A stretch of DNA of 64,000 nucleotides from NCBI GenBank assembly GCA_963576475.1, contig OY754980.1, positions 2,413,567 to 2,477,566 of the forward strand. The letters are read 5' to 3'. The position numbers and the translations under genes were made by a program. How positions within the stretch are numbered: the stretch's first letter is position 1; each line of letters starts with the position of its first letter. The notes below the pieces were generated by a model, which was given only the letters and a program-made list of their open reading frames with translations, searched no databases and was not told the DNA's origin. Shown here piece after piece: positions 63,201 to 64,000 of the stretch. This DNA is from Molanna angustata (lineage: Eukaryota > Arthropoda > Insecta > Trichoptera > Molannidae).

Positions 63201-63499
63201 TCATATGGAGTTCTATGACATCTAAAGATATTATAGCCCCCCAGGAATGTGTGCAAAATAGAGGAGTATGGTTCTCGGTTCTCTCTGCTATGCAGAATGT
63301 TCCACCAGTTGTTAAGTTATGGGTATACACCAAACCAAAAACATATTTTATTTTTTTTCAGAACATTGAACTGTTTGATTTTGAACTGTCATCAGAAGAC
63401 GTGGACAAGTTAGACAAACTAGATCAAGGAGAGAACGGCCGGGTGTGTGATTTTGCTTTCTTCAAAGGATTGGACAAACATCCAGAATTCCCGTTCTAA
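21790..63499 (+). CDS. Aldo-keto reductase (AKR1/AKR2-like), complete, six coding exons
   Basis: Exons 21790-21861, 44679-44859, 59125-59312, 60646-60893, 62368-62518 and 63362-63499 join in frame to 325 residues, the normal length for the family. ATG at 21790 has a good context (AAAATGG). The NADPH-dependent (alpha/beta)8 barrel is recognised by LPNGAQMPALGYGTW near the start, GYRHIDTALVYENE (Asp46, Tyr51), TKL (Lys80), LDLYLVHAPW (His113), AIGLSNF, and IPKSTNPERIKQN (cofactor 2'-phosphate site, Lys271). The C-terminus LFDFELSSEDVDKLD..FFKGLDKHPEFPF is typical of insect members related to alcohol dehydrogenase (NADP+)/1,5-anhydrofructose reductase. It should reduce carbonyl groups with NADPH in the cytosol; the substrate cannot be read from the sequence. 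All four catalytic residues are intact. Introns 1 and 2 are 22.8 and 14.3 kb and filled with repeats. Confidence 0.95.
22311..22430 (-). mobile_element. tRNA-derived SINE (family 1), internally deleted
   Basis: The minus strand shows box B-like ATTTCGAATCCTGCC and the family body (AAGCATTTATG, AGGGAATGTAGGAAGATGTA). Part of the tRNA-like head with box A is deleted compared with the copies at 5.8 and 29.05 kb. Confidence 0.6.
22660..22920. repeat. Two-unit tandem repeat, possibly part of a DNA element
   Basis: Two diverged units of about 115 bp share GAATTTGTTCAGCTCATACC / GGATTTGTTCAGCGCGCACA, GAGAAGGTTT and ATATCTCACACAAT. The leading TGGTTGTACGTATATTTGTT and CCATCCATCCGATTCCGATG resemble dispersed insect repeats I cannot name with confidence. 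Confidence 0.4.
22920..23945. other. Intron 1 sequence, AT-rich
   Basis: No repeat family or gene is recognised between the 22.7 kb repeat and the DNA transposon remnant at 23.96 kb. Confidence 0.4.
23960..24490 (+). mobile_element. DNA transposon remnant with start of a coding region
   Basis: The left side carries AGACGAAGTTGGATCTCAAG, GTTTACGTGATCACTTTATG and GCGCTTGCGCAACGTTCA, the sequence found in the short MITEs at 24.5, 28.1 and 45.3 kb. Unlike them it continues into about 100 bp of apparent leader and an ATG at 24171 (24-codon frame MAQEYAALALADDLEETDG, stop at 24243-24245). It looks like an internally deleted copy of the larger element that gave rise to these MITEs. The family is unknown. 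Confidence 0.5.
24171..24245 (+). pseudogene. Short coding start, possible transposase N-terminus remnant
   Basis: A 24-codon frame with an acidic, Ala-rich start (MAQEYAALALADDLEETDG) and an AAAATGG context, placed just inside the end shared with the MITE family. The rest of the protein is missing. No domain can be recognised, so the transposase assignment is inference from position only. Confidence 0.3.
24477..24732. mobile_element. TCAATAGAGACGAAGTTGG MITE, copy 1
   Basis: The left end ATCTCAATAGAGACGAAGTT and the right end AACTTCGTCTCTATTGAGAT are exact inverses. Both arms also carry AAGGCACCTACAG against CTGTAGGTGCCTT and AATCAGGAACTCAAGG-like sequence, with GCGCTTGCGCAACGTTCACC in the centre. 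It has no coding capacity. Confidence 0.75.
24733..25300. other. Intron 1 sequence, AT-rich
   Basis: AT-rich sequence without recognised repeats, apart from the run TCAGTAACCATG at about 25280 that recurs at 28570 next to another copy of the GCCCCCCTAGACA element. Confidence 0.4.
25304..25722. mobile_element. GCCCCCCTAGACA inverted-repeat element, copy 1, carrying a nested MITE
   Basis: Left GCCCCCCTAGACATCGTGCC and right ACGTTGTCTAGGCACC are inverse ends. Inner arms are AGCACAAGATAAAAAACAAG and its inverse near 25690, and AAGATAACTCAGTTG with its inverse CAGTTATCTTTTC. The left arm is split by the 249-bp element at 25333-25581. Related copies lie at 27097-27190 and 28600-28710. Confidence 0.65.
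25333..25581. mobile_element. Small DNA element with 9-bp target duplication, copy 2
   Basis: The inverted ends are GGATATCCTAGG (left) and CTAGGCTATCC (right). Direct 9-bp flanks CCAATTATG sit at 25324-25332 and 25582-25590. The paralogous sequence at about 28621-28640 (GCGCCATTTATGTCATTG) has one copy of this target and no insertion, a related empty site. The body matches copy 1 at 11.1 kb. Target duplications of 9 bp suggest a Mutator-like or Merlin-like origin. Confidence 0.82.
26820..27007. mobile_element. GGGGGGCAAGTCTGG foldback MITE, intact copy
   Basis: Left CTGGGGGGCAAGTCTGGTTC and right CCAGACTTGCCCCCCAG are inverse ends. Arms continue with AAATCAAAACCC against GGGTTTTGATTT, TACCCATATCATGGATATAA against its inverse, and TATGGAGTTCTATGACATCT at the centre. 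About 188 bp long, with no coding capacity. Related copies are at 31.88-32.56 kb (expanded) and 63.14-63.25 kb (shortened). Confidence 0.85.
27097..27190. mobile_element. GCCCCCCTAGA element, short copy
   Basis: Left GCCCCCCTAGATAACGTGTC and right GTTGTCTAGGGGGGC are inverse ends 94 bp apart, with AACAAGAAAAGATAACTCA inside, as in copies 1 and 3. Confidence 0.6.
27376..28120. other. Intron 1 sequence, AT-rich
   Basis: No named repeat or gene is seen. The block at about 28090-28122 (ATTTGTATCTTTTGACAGAT) leads into the MITE at 28.12 kb and may be part of a larger copy. Confidence 0.4.
28122..28266. mobile_element. TCAATAGAGACGAAGTTGG MITE, copy 2
   Basis: ATCTCAATAGAGACGAAGTT on the left and AACTTCATCTCTATTGAGAT on the right are inverse ends; the centre has AAGGCACCTACAGGGCTTAC and GCGCAACGTTCACCAAT. 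The following TTTGACTCCCGACAGGG and CCAATGTTTGCGCATATGCA (28290-28337) are the inverse of sequence left of copy 1 (24402-24450), so a longer element is implied. Confidence 0.7.
28558..28810. mobile_element. GCCCCCCTAGACA element, copy 3 (carries the empty site), with MITE fragment
   Basis: TTTTAATATCCGTTTCAGTA and CCCCCCTAGACATCGCGCC match 25.26-25.32 kb, then ATGTCATTGTAGCACAAGAT continues with no insertion where the 9-bp-duplication MITE sits in copy 1. After TTTCATACATTG it runs into a partial inverse copy of the GAGACGAAG MITE (CAGCCGATGACAAGTCATAA, TGTCTCTATTGAGATG). Confidence 0.6.
29047..29215 (+). mobile_element. tRNA-derived SINE (family 1), best copy
   Basis: Box A TGGCAGAGCGG at 29057-29067 and box B AGTTCGAATCC at 29101-29111, about 34 bp apart as in a tRNA gene, form an RNA polymerase III promoter. 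The body follows (CACAAGCATTTATGCTTAAT, TTTAGGGAATGTATATGTAC) with an A-rich tail at 29210. It does not fold into a complete functional tRNA, which is why I call it a SINE. Confidence 0.8.
29330..30410. repeat. AT-rich tandem repeats and a retroelement 3' tail
   Basis: From about 29500 to 29830 a unit of about 64 bp (AAATTTGTAAAAAAAATG, TTTTTATTTGATTGGTAAAA, TGTTTTTATTCTATTACTAT) repeats about five times. At 30350-30410 the sequence ends TGGCCTAGAGGCCGTATATG and then a run of TAAA units, a 3' tail common to CR1/jockey-type elements. A GC-richer block at 30110-30250 has no coding potential that I can name. Confidence 0.55.
30411..31870. other. Intron 1 sequence, AT-rich
   Basis: Two blocks (30525-30560 GGCCCTATTCAGATTCGACT and 30940-30990 TCGGCCCTGTTCATGAGAAG) look like ends of inverted-repeat elements, but I could not pair them. 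No gene is seen. Confidence 0.35.
31878..32560. mobile_element. GGGGCAAGTCTGG MITE with its core expanded into a tandem array
   Basis: The left end GAGGGGCAAGTCTGGTCCAA and the inner ATCAAAACCCTCGTGTTTAC match the intact MITE at 26.82 kb. The right part (32403-32560) holds its GAACTCCATATAATAATTAT and ATATCATGGATATA sequence. Between them lie about 13 copies of a 25-bp unit derived from the MITE core (GACATCTACAGATAT). Confidence 0.75.
32078..32400. repeat. 25-bp minisatellite born from a MITE core
   Basis: The unit TATGACATCTACAGATATAC plus TCTAC repeats about 13 times without spacers. Units starting TTTGAC instead of TATGAC recur every three to four units, suggesting block amplification of a higher-order unit. 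Confidence 0.9.
33040..33815 (+). mobile_element. Jockey/CR1-like non-LTR retrotransposon, 3' end of reverse transcriptase ORF
   Basis: An open frame of 195 codons (33058-33645) reads LLIDDKLKFDKHLAKKICFL, LIFNSIVIPHLNYCSSVLF, NNMGMRTILKCNR and HKGLKIYNSLPPNIK. This is the region after the polymerase palm in jockey/CR1-type elements (G..ID..L.F..H, YNSIV.PHL.YC..V, YN.LP). The catalytic YADD box and all upstream sequence are absent, so the copy is 5' truncated. An AATAAA and AT-rich 3' end follow at about 33791. The start codon position is arbitrary; the frame is not a host gene. Confidence 0.75.
33880..36958 (+). mobile_element. RTE-type non-LTR retrotransposon, 5' truncated, decayed and split
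   Basis: Reading along: the end of the endonuclease domain (33907, YTWERENESSVIDFV, GVELETDHFLVS), a linker, GKAAGFDCIPTEFIKY (up to 34778), then after a 700-bp insertion GGEKTMEWCHCLFNKCW, DWRNVVIVPLFKKGSKLDCK, AFIDLEKAYDKVDRE and the palm box MYADD at 36122-36136. The C-terminal tail follows (MYDRIRNEDIRREC, LWWFGHIERM, RACMRRCMDVNE, SVLSAYPK) with stop at 36926. Stops at 35863, about 36650 and elsewhere, plus frameshifts, show it is dead. The 3' end is a short ATGGT repeat, as expected of RTE elements. Further 3' fragments occur at 3.3, 17.9, 37.8 and 63.1 kb. Confidence 0.85.
34779..35478 (-). mobile_element. Minus-strand non-LTR element inserted in the RTE element
   Basis: The poly-T at 34779-34794 is the A-tail of a minus-strand insertion. 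On the minus strand an open frame (35407-35042) reads RVINKKPFRYCSEELFKQFK, VLDVRQLYTRSILILFL and RIYNKLPSDLKGL, the C-terminal region of a jockey/CR1-type element. Flanking AAATAT at 34773-34778 and 35479-35484 is the target duplication, and the host RTE frame resumes exactly (IKY then GGEKT). The insert is 700 bp and 5' truncated. Confidence 0.85.
36975..37125 (+). mobile_element. tRNA-derived SINE (family 1), degraded
   Basis: Matches the family with losses: GTATTAGCACGCTATTTGGT, TTAGTGATCCTGTGGTCGAA, then GTTTAGTTTGGGGAATGCAT, GAAGATGTACATGTACTTGT and an A-rich tail. Box A is eroded. Confidence 0.6.
37209..37258. repeat. Perfect 50-bp palindrome
   Basis: ATCAGTATATACCTAATTAA followed by GACTA is exactly mirrored by its reverse complement with no spacer. 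It sits at the left edge of the degenerate repeat array that follows. Confidence 0.9.
37264..37640. repeat. Degenerate array of about 35-60 bp units
   Basis: Motifs of the type AACAAAGTTACTTGGTTAAT followed by TTTAGCAG recur about eight times with heavy divergence (GTAAGTTGATTAAATTTAGC, GGTTACTTGGCTAATTATAC, AAGTTGCTTGGTTATTATTA). It has no coding capacity; it is an old minisatellite. Confidence 0.6.
37725..37945 (+). mobile_element. RTE-type 3' end fragment
   Basis: GTCGTGGCCGCCCGAGAAAG, TTGGCATGATCATATAAATG and GTCCTCTCTGCCTACCCC match the end of the 33.9-36.96 kb element, finishing in a GTAT repeat tail (37929-37945). It is about 220 bp long and 5' truncated. Confidence 0.75.
38204..38535. 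mobile_element. MITE with TA target duplication and CCTATTCAGTAAC ends
   Basis: CCTCCTATTCAGTAACTATT on the left and its inverse ending GAATAGGGGG on the right, each flanked by TA (mariner-type duplication). Arms of about 140 bp carry AAAATTGTAGATTTTAGATT, GGAATAGGAACGTACCTATA and their inverses. The left arm has about 20 extra bases. No coding sequence is present. Confidence 0.8.
38536..40640. other. Intron 1 sequence without recognised features
   Basis: AT-rich with scattered short open frames. Segments 39890-39945 and 40070-40115 look like inverse copies of each other (ACGCAGATAAATCAAG and CTTTGATTTATCTGCG-like), hinting at another old inverted-repeat element of about 250 bp. I see no gene. 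Confidence 0.35.
40660..41275 (-). mobile_element. Possible non-LTR retrotransposon fragment
   Basis: The minus-strand frame 41270-40920 ends SSSFQVQSAILWNILSDEAT, SSQSIQIFK. This resembles the S....SA..LWN.LP......S...FK tail of jockey/CR1-type elements. Nothing upstream is recognisable, so the call is tentative. Confidence 0.35.
41276..42290. other. Intron 1 sequence without recognised features
   Basis: AT-rich; no repeat or gene is recognised. Confidence 0.4.
42296..42530 (+). mobile_element. tRNA-derived SINE (family 2), full-length copy
   Basis: Box A TGGCTCAGTTG at 42307-42317 and box B GGTTCGATTC at 42351-42360, then the body TTGTGTTTTCAGTCTGCATC, CGTAAGTCTCCAGAATGTGG and CTGTTAGTTGCCCGAGAAGT, and an A-rich end. 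It gives the reference for the split copy at 0.9-1.39 kb. Confidence 0.75.
42674..43323 (+). mobile_element. Probable solo LTR
   Basis: A GC-richer block starting TGTGGCAGACCACATCTCG and ending TCTGGTTACCACA (inverse TGTGG/CCACA ends), with TATTTAAGGG at about 42867 as a TATA-like box and GGTAACCCCTCTGGTTACC repeated near and after the end. I found no clear target duplication and no second LTR, so the element is old, recombined or wrongly delimited. The open frame inside (42840-43136) is not a recognised protein. Confidence 0.45.
43400..44678. other. Intron 1, 3' part
   Basis: AT-rich intron sequence up to the exon 2 acceptor. A remnant of a family 1 SINE tail (ATTAATGTATATGTACTTGT, AAGGACATATTTATTC) lies at 44560-44600. 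Nothing else is recognised. Confidence 0.4.
44679..44859 (+). CDS. Aldo-keto reductase exon 2 (catalytic Asp, Tyr, Lys)
   Basis: Acceptor TTGTTTCAG ends at 44678 and donor GTATGG starts at 44860. It encodes ATDEELENALECALQAGYRH, IDTALVYENEAVIGKVL and EDLFIVTKLPPG. It ends after the first base of a Gly codon. Confidence 0.95.
44920..45035 (+). mobile_element. SINE (family 3) tail fragment
   Basis: GAAACACTGGTTAGCTGGAA and GAAATTTATTTTTCACACAA match the family 3 copy at 5.57-5.74 kb on the other strand. The tRNA-like head is absent. Confidence 0.45.
45280..45468. mobile_element. GAGACGAAGTTGG MITE, copy 3, truncated
   Basis: GAGACGAAGTTGGGATATTA, AAGGCACCTACAGGGATTAC and GGTTTATGTGATCTCTTTAT match copies 1 and 2, but the right arm is missing. 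The LTR element starts at its right edge; after 58725 no right arm resumes, so the MITE was probably already truncated. Confidence 0.6.
45469..45472. repeat. Left target-site duplication GGGT
   Basis: GGGT directly before the TG of the left LTR, identical to the four bases after the right LTR. Four-base duplications are typical of Ty3/gypsy-type and some related integrases. Confidence 0.85.
46875..46910 (+). promoter_or_regulatory. LTR core promoter: TATA box and initiator
   Basis: TATAAATA at 46875-46882 and TCAGTT at 46905-46910, with the initiator A 32 bases after the first T of the TATA box: standard arthropod spacing. If used, U3 is about 1.43 kb and R plus U5 about 3.48 kb, so the repeat array and most of the LTR would be transcribed. 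The same pair is at 55214-55249 in the right LTR. Confidence 0.55.
47295..47905 (+). repeat. Array of six about 118-bp repeats with hairpins, left LTR
   Basis: Units start near 47304, 47422, 47538, 47654, 47771 and 47890 (spacing 116-119). Each begins AACAAGT followed by the hairpin AAGCGG-GAG (or AAG)-CCGCTT, then GCAAATTATTCAATTATATA, GAGTTCCAGACAGTTTTAAG, CATCGTCAAG and TTCGCGCCAAAA. The sixth unit is diverged and its stem is weaker. Confidence 0.9.
49970..49975 (+). terminator. Candidate LTR polyadenylation signal
   Basis: AATAAA in the 3' part of the LTR, followed by a T-rich stretch. It would place the R/U5 border near 50000. Other AATAAA sites lie earlier in the LTR (for example near 48160), so the site used is unknown. 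Confidence 0.3.
50383..53811 (+). other. Internal domain of the LARD-like element, non-coding
   Basis: 3429 bp with only short open frames. Early on, a 37-codon frame (50892-51005, MDSLLHTLIGGIEAINAV) and a 40-codon stretch (51044 on, KKGKCLYAKEASENRIITEI) could be gag traces or chance. 52530-52760 contains diverged repeats of GTACATGTTGAT and CGCCCGATCCGTGT-type sequence. The end TCGGGGAA, just before the right LTR, is the only purine-rich candidate for a plus-strand primer and is short. Confidence 0.7.
50390..50408 (+). promoter_or_regulatory. Candidate primer-binding site
   Basis: TGGCTGACCCAACGTTGGG starts seven bases after the CA of the left LTR. TGG is what pairs with the CCA end of a tRNA. 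The 12 bases CCCAACGTTGGG (50397-50408) form a perfect palindrome. I could not assign the tRNA. Confidence 0.5.
55214..55249 (+). promoter_or_regulatory. Right LTR core promoter copy
   Basis: Identical TATAAATA and TCAGTT to the left LTR. From here transcription would read out toward exon 3 of the aldo-keto reductase gene (59125) in sense orientation. Confidence 0.5.
55634..56244 (+). repeat. Array of six about 118-bp repeats with hairpins, right LTR
   Basis: Same array as in the left LTR at the 8339-base offset, with the same unit count and variants, so array size has not changed since insertion. Confidence 0.9.
58722..58725. repeat. Right target-site duplication GGGT
   Basis: GGGT directly after the CA of the right LTR, matching 45469-45472. 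A chance match of four bases is possible (1 in 256) but the TG...CA boundaries fit exactly. Confidence 0.85.
58726..59124. other. Intron 2 remainder between retrotransposon and exon 3
   Basis: About 400 bp of AT-rich intron with the branch and acceptor region of exon 3. No repeat is recognised. Confidence 0.5.
59125..59312 (+). CDS. Aldo-keto reductase exon 3 (catalytic His)
   Basis: Acceptor TTTGTAG ends at 59124 and donor GTAATG starts at 59313, phase 0. It encodes NHPSLVRMFFNKSLSDLQLD and YLDLYLVHAPWAFKY; the His of LVH completes the tetrad. The retrotransposon ends only about 400 bp upstream. Confidence 0.95.
60094..60566. mobile_element. Inverted-repeat element in intron 3
   Basis: The ends AATCAAGGCCGTAGCC (60094) and GGCTATGGCCTTGATT (to 60566) are inverse with one mismatch. 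Next to the right end lies a palindromic GGGGATCAAGGGGGATC / inverse pair, and the left end is followed by a run of G. A GT dinucleotide run lies at about 60223-60254. It has no coding sequence. Confidence 0.7.
60646..60893 (+). CDS. Aldo-keto reductase exon 4
   Basis: Acceptor AAACAG ends at 60645 and donor GTGAGT starts at 60894. It encodes EMEKLTEEGLTKAIGLSNFN, the NLQVEVHAYFQQ strand (N.QVE.. of the family) and TAYSPLGSRGLGSF. The last codon is split after two bases (GA), giving Glu with the next exon. Confidence 0.95.
61010..61775 (+). mobile_element. tRNA-derived SINE (family 1) split by a mariner-like MITE
   Basis: GGTGGCAGAGCAGGCATGGT, GGCTTAGTAATCCACCAATG and AAGCACAAGCATTTATGCTC are the SINE head and body up to 61106. 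Its tail (TATACTTTTCACAATGACAT) resumes at 61739. Between them sits the element at 61107-61738. It lies in intron 4. Confidence 0.65.
61107..61738. mobile_element. Mariner-like MITE with TA target duplication
   Basis: GAGGATGTCCCAGAAAGTAC, AGTCAAGCG on the left and CGCTTGACTGTACTCTCTGG, GACTTCCTG on the right are inverse ends, flanked by TA (61105-61106, 61739-61740). The centre is AT-rich with no transposase. The CAGG.TGTCCCA-type ends are common in mariner-related elements. Confidence 0.7.
61905..62080 (+). mobile_element. tRNA-derived SINE (family 1)
   Basis: GGTGGTGGCAGAGTAATTAT (box A region), GTGGTCGTGAGTTAGAATTC (box B with one change, TTAGAA for TTCGAA), GTTTACGCTTAGTTTAGTGA, ACGATGTATATTATGTACTT and an A-rich tail at 62070. 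It lies in intron 4. Confidence 0.75.
62368..62518 (+). CDS. Aldo-keto reductase exon 5 (IPKS cofactor motif)
   Basis: Acceptor CATTTCAG ends at 62367 and donor GTACCG starts at 62519, phase 0. It encodes LLRHLLQKGIAVIPKSTNPE and RIKQ; Lys of IPKS and the following Arg contact the 2'-phosphate of NADPH in known structures. Confidence 0.95.
62597..62998. repeat. 35-bp minisatellite in intron 5 of the aldo-keto reductase gene
   Basis: About 11 tandem units of GTAAGGATAGAGATGCGTGG then TATACAGTTCTCACT, nearly identical in the middle and diverged at both edges. There are no unique spacers, so it is not a CRISPR-type array. Each unit starts with GTAAG, resembling a splice donor. Confidence 0.93.
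63100..63300 (+). mobile_element. RTE-type 3' fragment carrying a shortened MITE
   Basis: GACGAGCATGTATGAGACGA and TGCATGGATTTGAAGGAAGC are the RACMRRCMD segment of the RTE tail. TGTGTGCAAAATAGAGGAGT and TTCTCGGTTCTCTCTGC continue it on the other side of the MITE at 63143-63245. It lies just before exon 6. Confidence 0.65.
63143..63245. mobile_element. GGGGGGCAAGTCTGG MITE, right arm lost
   Basis: CAGGGGGGCAAGTCTGGTCC, AATCAAAACCCATATCATGG and GGAGTTCTATGACATCTAAA match the left half of the 26.82 kb MITE; the right half is reduced to GATATTATAGCCCCCCAGG. Confidence 0.75.
63362..63499 (+). CDS. Aldo-keto reductase last exon
   Basis: Acceptor TTTTTTTTCAG ends at 63361. It encodes NIELFDFELSSEDVDKLDKL and the C-terminal loop ending HPEFPF, then TAA at 63497-63499. 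Open frame upstream of 63362 belongs to repeats, not to this exon. Confidence 0.95.
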   Translation, partial: NIELFDFELSSEDVDKLDKLDQGENGRVCDFAFFKGLDKHPEFPF

Positions 63500-64000
63500 G
63501 AAGTAACCATTATTTAAATAAGCAAAGAGATTTTATTCCTACATATTCAAGAATTTAGTTTGCCTATAAGAATAGCTAAAGATATTTTTGTAACAGTTTA
63601 CATTTTACGCTTTTATTTGAGAGAAAAATTAATGCAAAAAAAAATATTTTTGTAAAGAATTATATAAATTTATATAAAATAATTTAAAGATAAGAAATTA
63701 TAAGAAGAATATATAAATACTTTCATTCAACTTAATTTACAAAGAATTTTCGATAGTTTTAGGTGATATTTATCAGTTTAAAAAAAAACAATAGTTTTTC
63801 GAAAATATATGTTACCTTCAGTGTAAAATACATTCCGTCTCCGTCTTCATTATTAAATACATTTTACTTGTATATTTTTAGTCTCAACATGTTAACTTAA
63901 ACTAAACATGAAAATATATAATTCTTGATTTTAGCAAAAATATTAGAATAGAAAAATTTATATAATAATAATTGGAACATCTTGAAAAAACCAGTTGAAT
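63500..64000 (+). other. Aldo-keto reductase 3' UTR and flank
   Basis: AT-rich 3' flank with no canonical AATAAA close to the stop. The best variant signal I see is ATTAAA at about 63852. The transcript end may lie beyond or use a variant signal. Confidence 0.4.

Noticed and set aside
63110..63499. A 129-codon frame that includes reductase exon 6
   Set aside because: The part before 63362 is MITE and RTE sequence read through the intron; the acceptor at 63359-63361 gives the correct in-phase exon.

Overview
This is a eukaryotic, AT-rich, transposon-dense window. Long introns, GT-AG splice junctions, tRNA-derived SINEs, several non-LTR retrotransposon fragments and a hemomucin gene all point to an insect. 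The frequent GTAGGTACCTAC-like strings and the RTE-type retrotransposon ends are what I would expect of Lepidoptera, but the sequence alone does not settle the order.

Two host genes are supported, both on the + strand. The first is the 3' part of a hemomucin gene (APMAP/strictosidine-synthase-like beta-propeller plus a Thr/Pro-rich mucin tail). It has five exons between 624 and 7956, and its 5' exon(s) lie before the window. The second is a complete aldo-keto reductase gene of six coding exons between 21790 and 63499. Its splice phases join into an uninterrupted 325-residue protein with the full Asp-Tyr-Lys-His catalytic tetrad. Its first two introns are very large (about 22.8 kb and 14.3 kb) and hold most of the repeats. 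The region between the genes (about 8.0-21.7 kb) contains only repeats, inverted-repeat elements and AT-rich sequence.

The most striking object is a 13.25 kb element at 45473-58721 in intron 2 of the reductase gene. It has two almost identical 4910-bp direct terminal repeats with TG...CA ends, a 4-bp GGGT target duplication, a primer-binding-site-like TGG motif just inside the left repeat, and a 3.43 kb internal domain with no gag, pol or env that I can recognise. This is the architecture called LARD (large retrotransposon derivative) in cereals: long LTRs and a non-coding interior, presumably moved by a partner's proteins. Each LTR also carries an array of about 118-bp repeats, and each unit holds a small GC-rich hairpin.

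The rest of intron 1 and the intergenic region is a nested record of transposition. Highlights are an RTE-type element (33.88-36.96 kb) split by a 700-bp minus-strand non-LTR element with a clean target duplication; two copies of a small DNA element with 9-bp target duplications, one with a related empty site elsewhere in the window; an inverted-repeat MITE family whose core has expanded into a 25-bp tandem array; a foldback element whose arms are 15-bp tandem repeats; and three families of tRNA-derived SINEs. All calls come from reading the sequence by eye; no database search or alignment was run.
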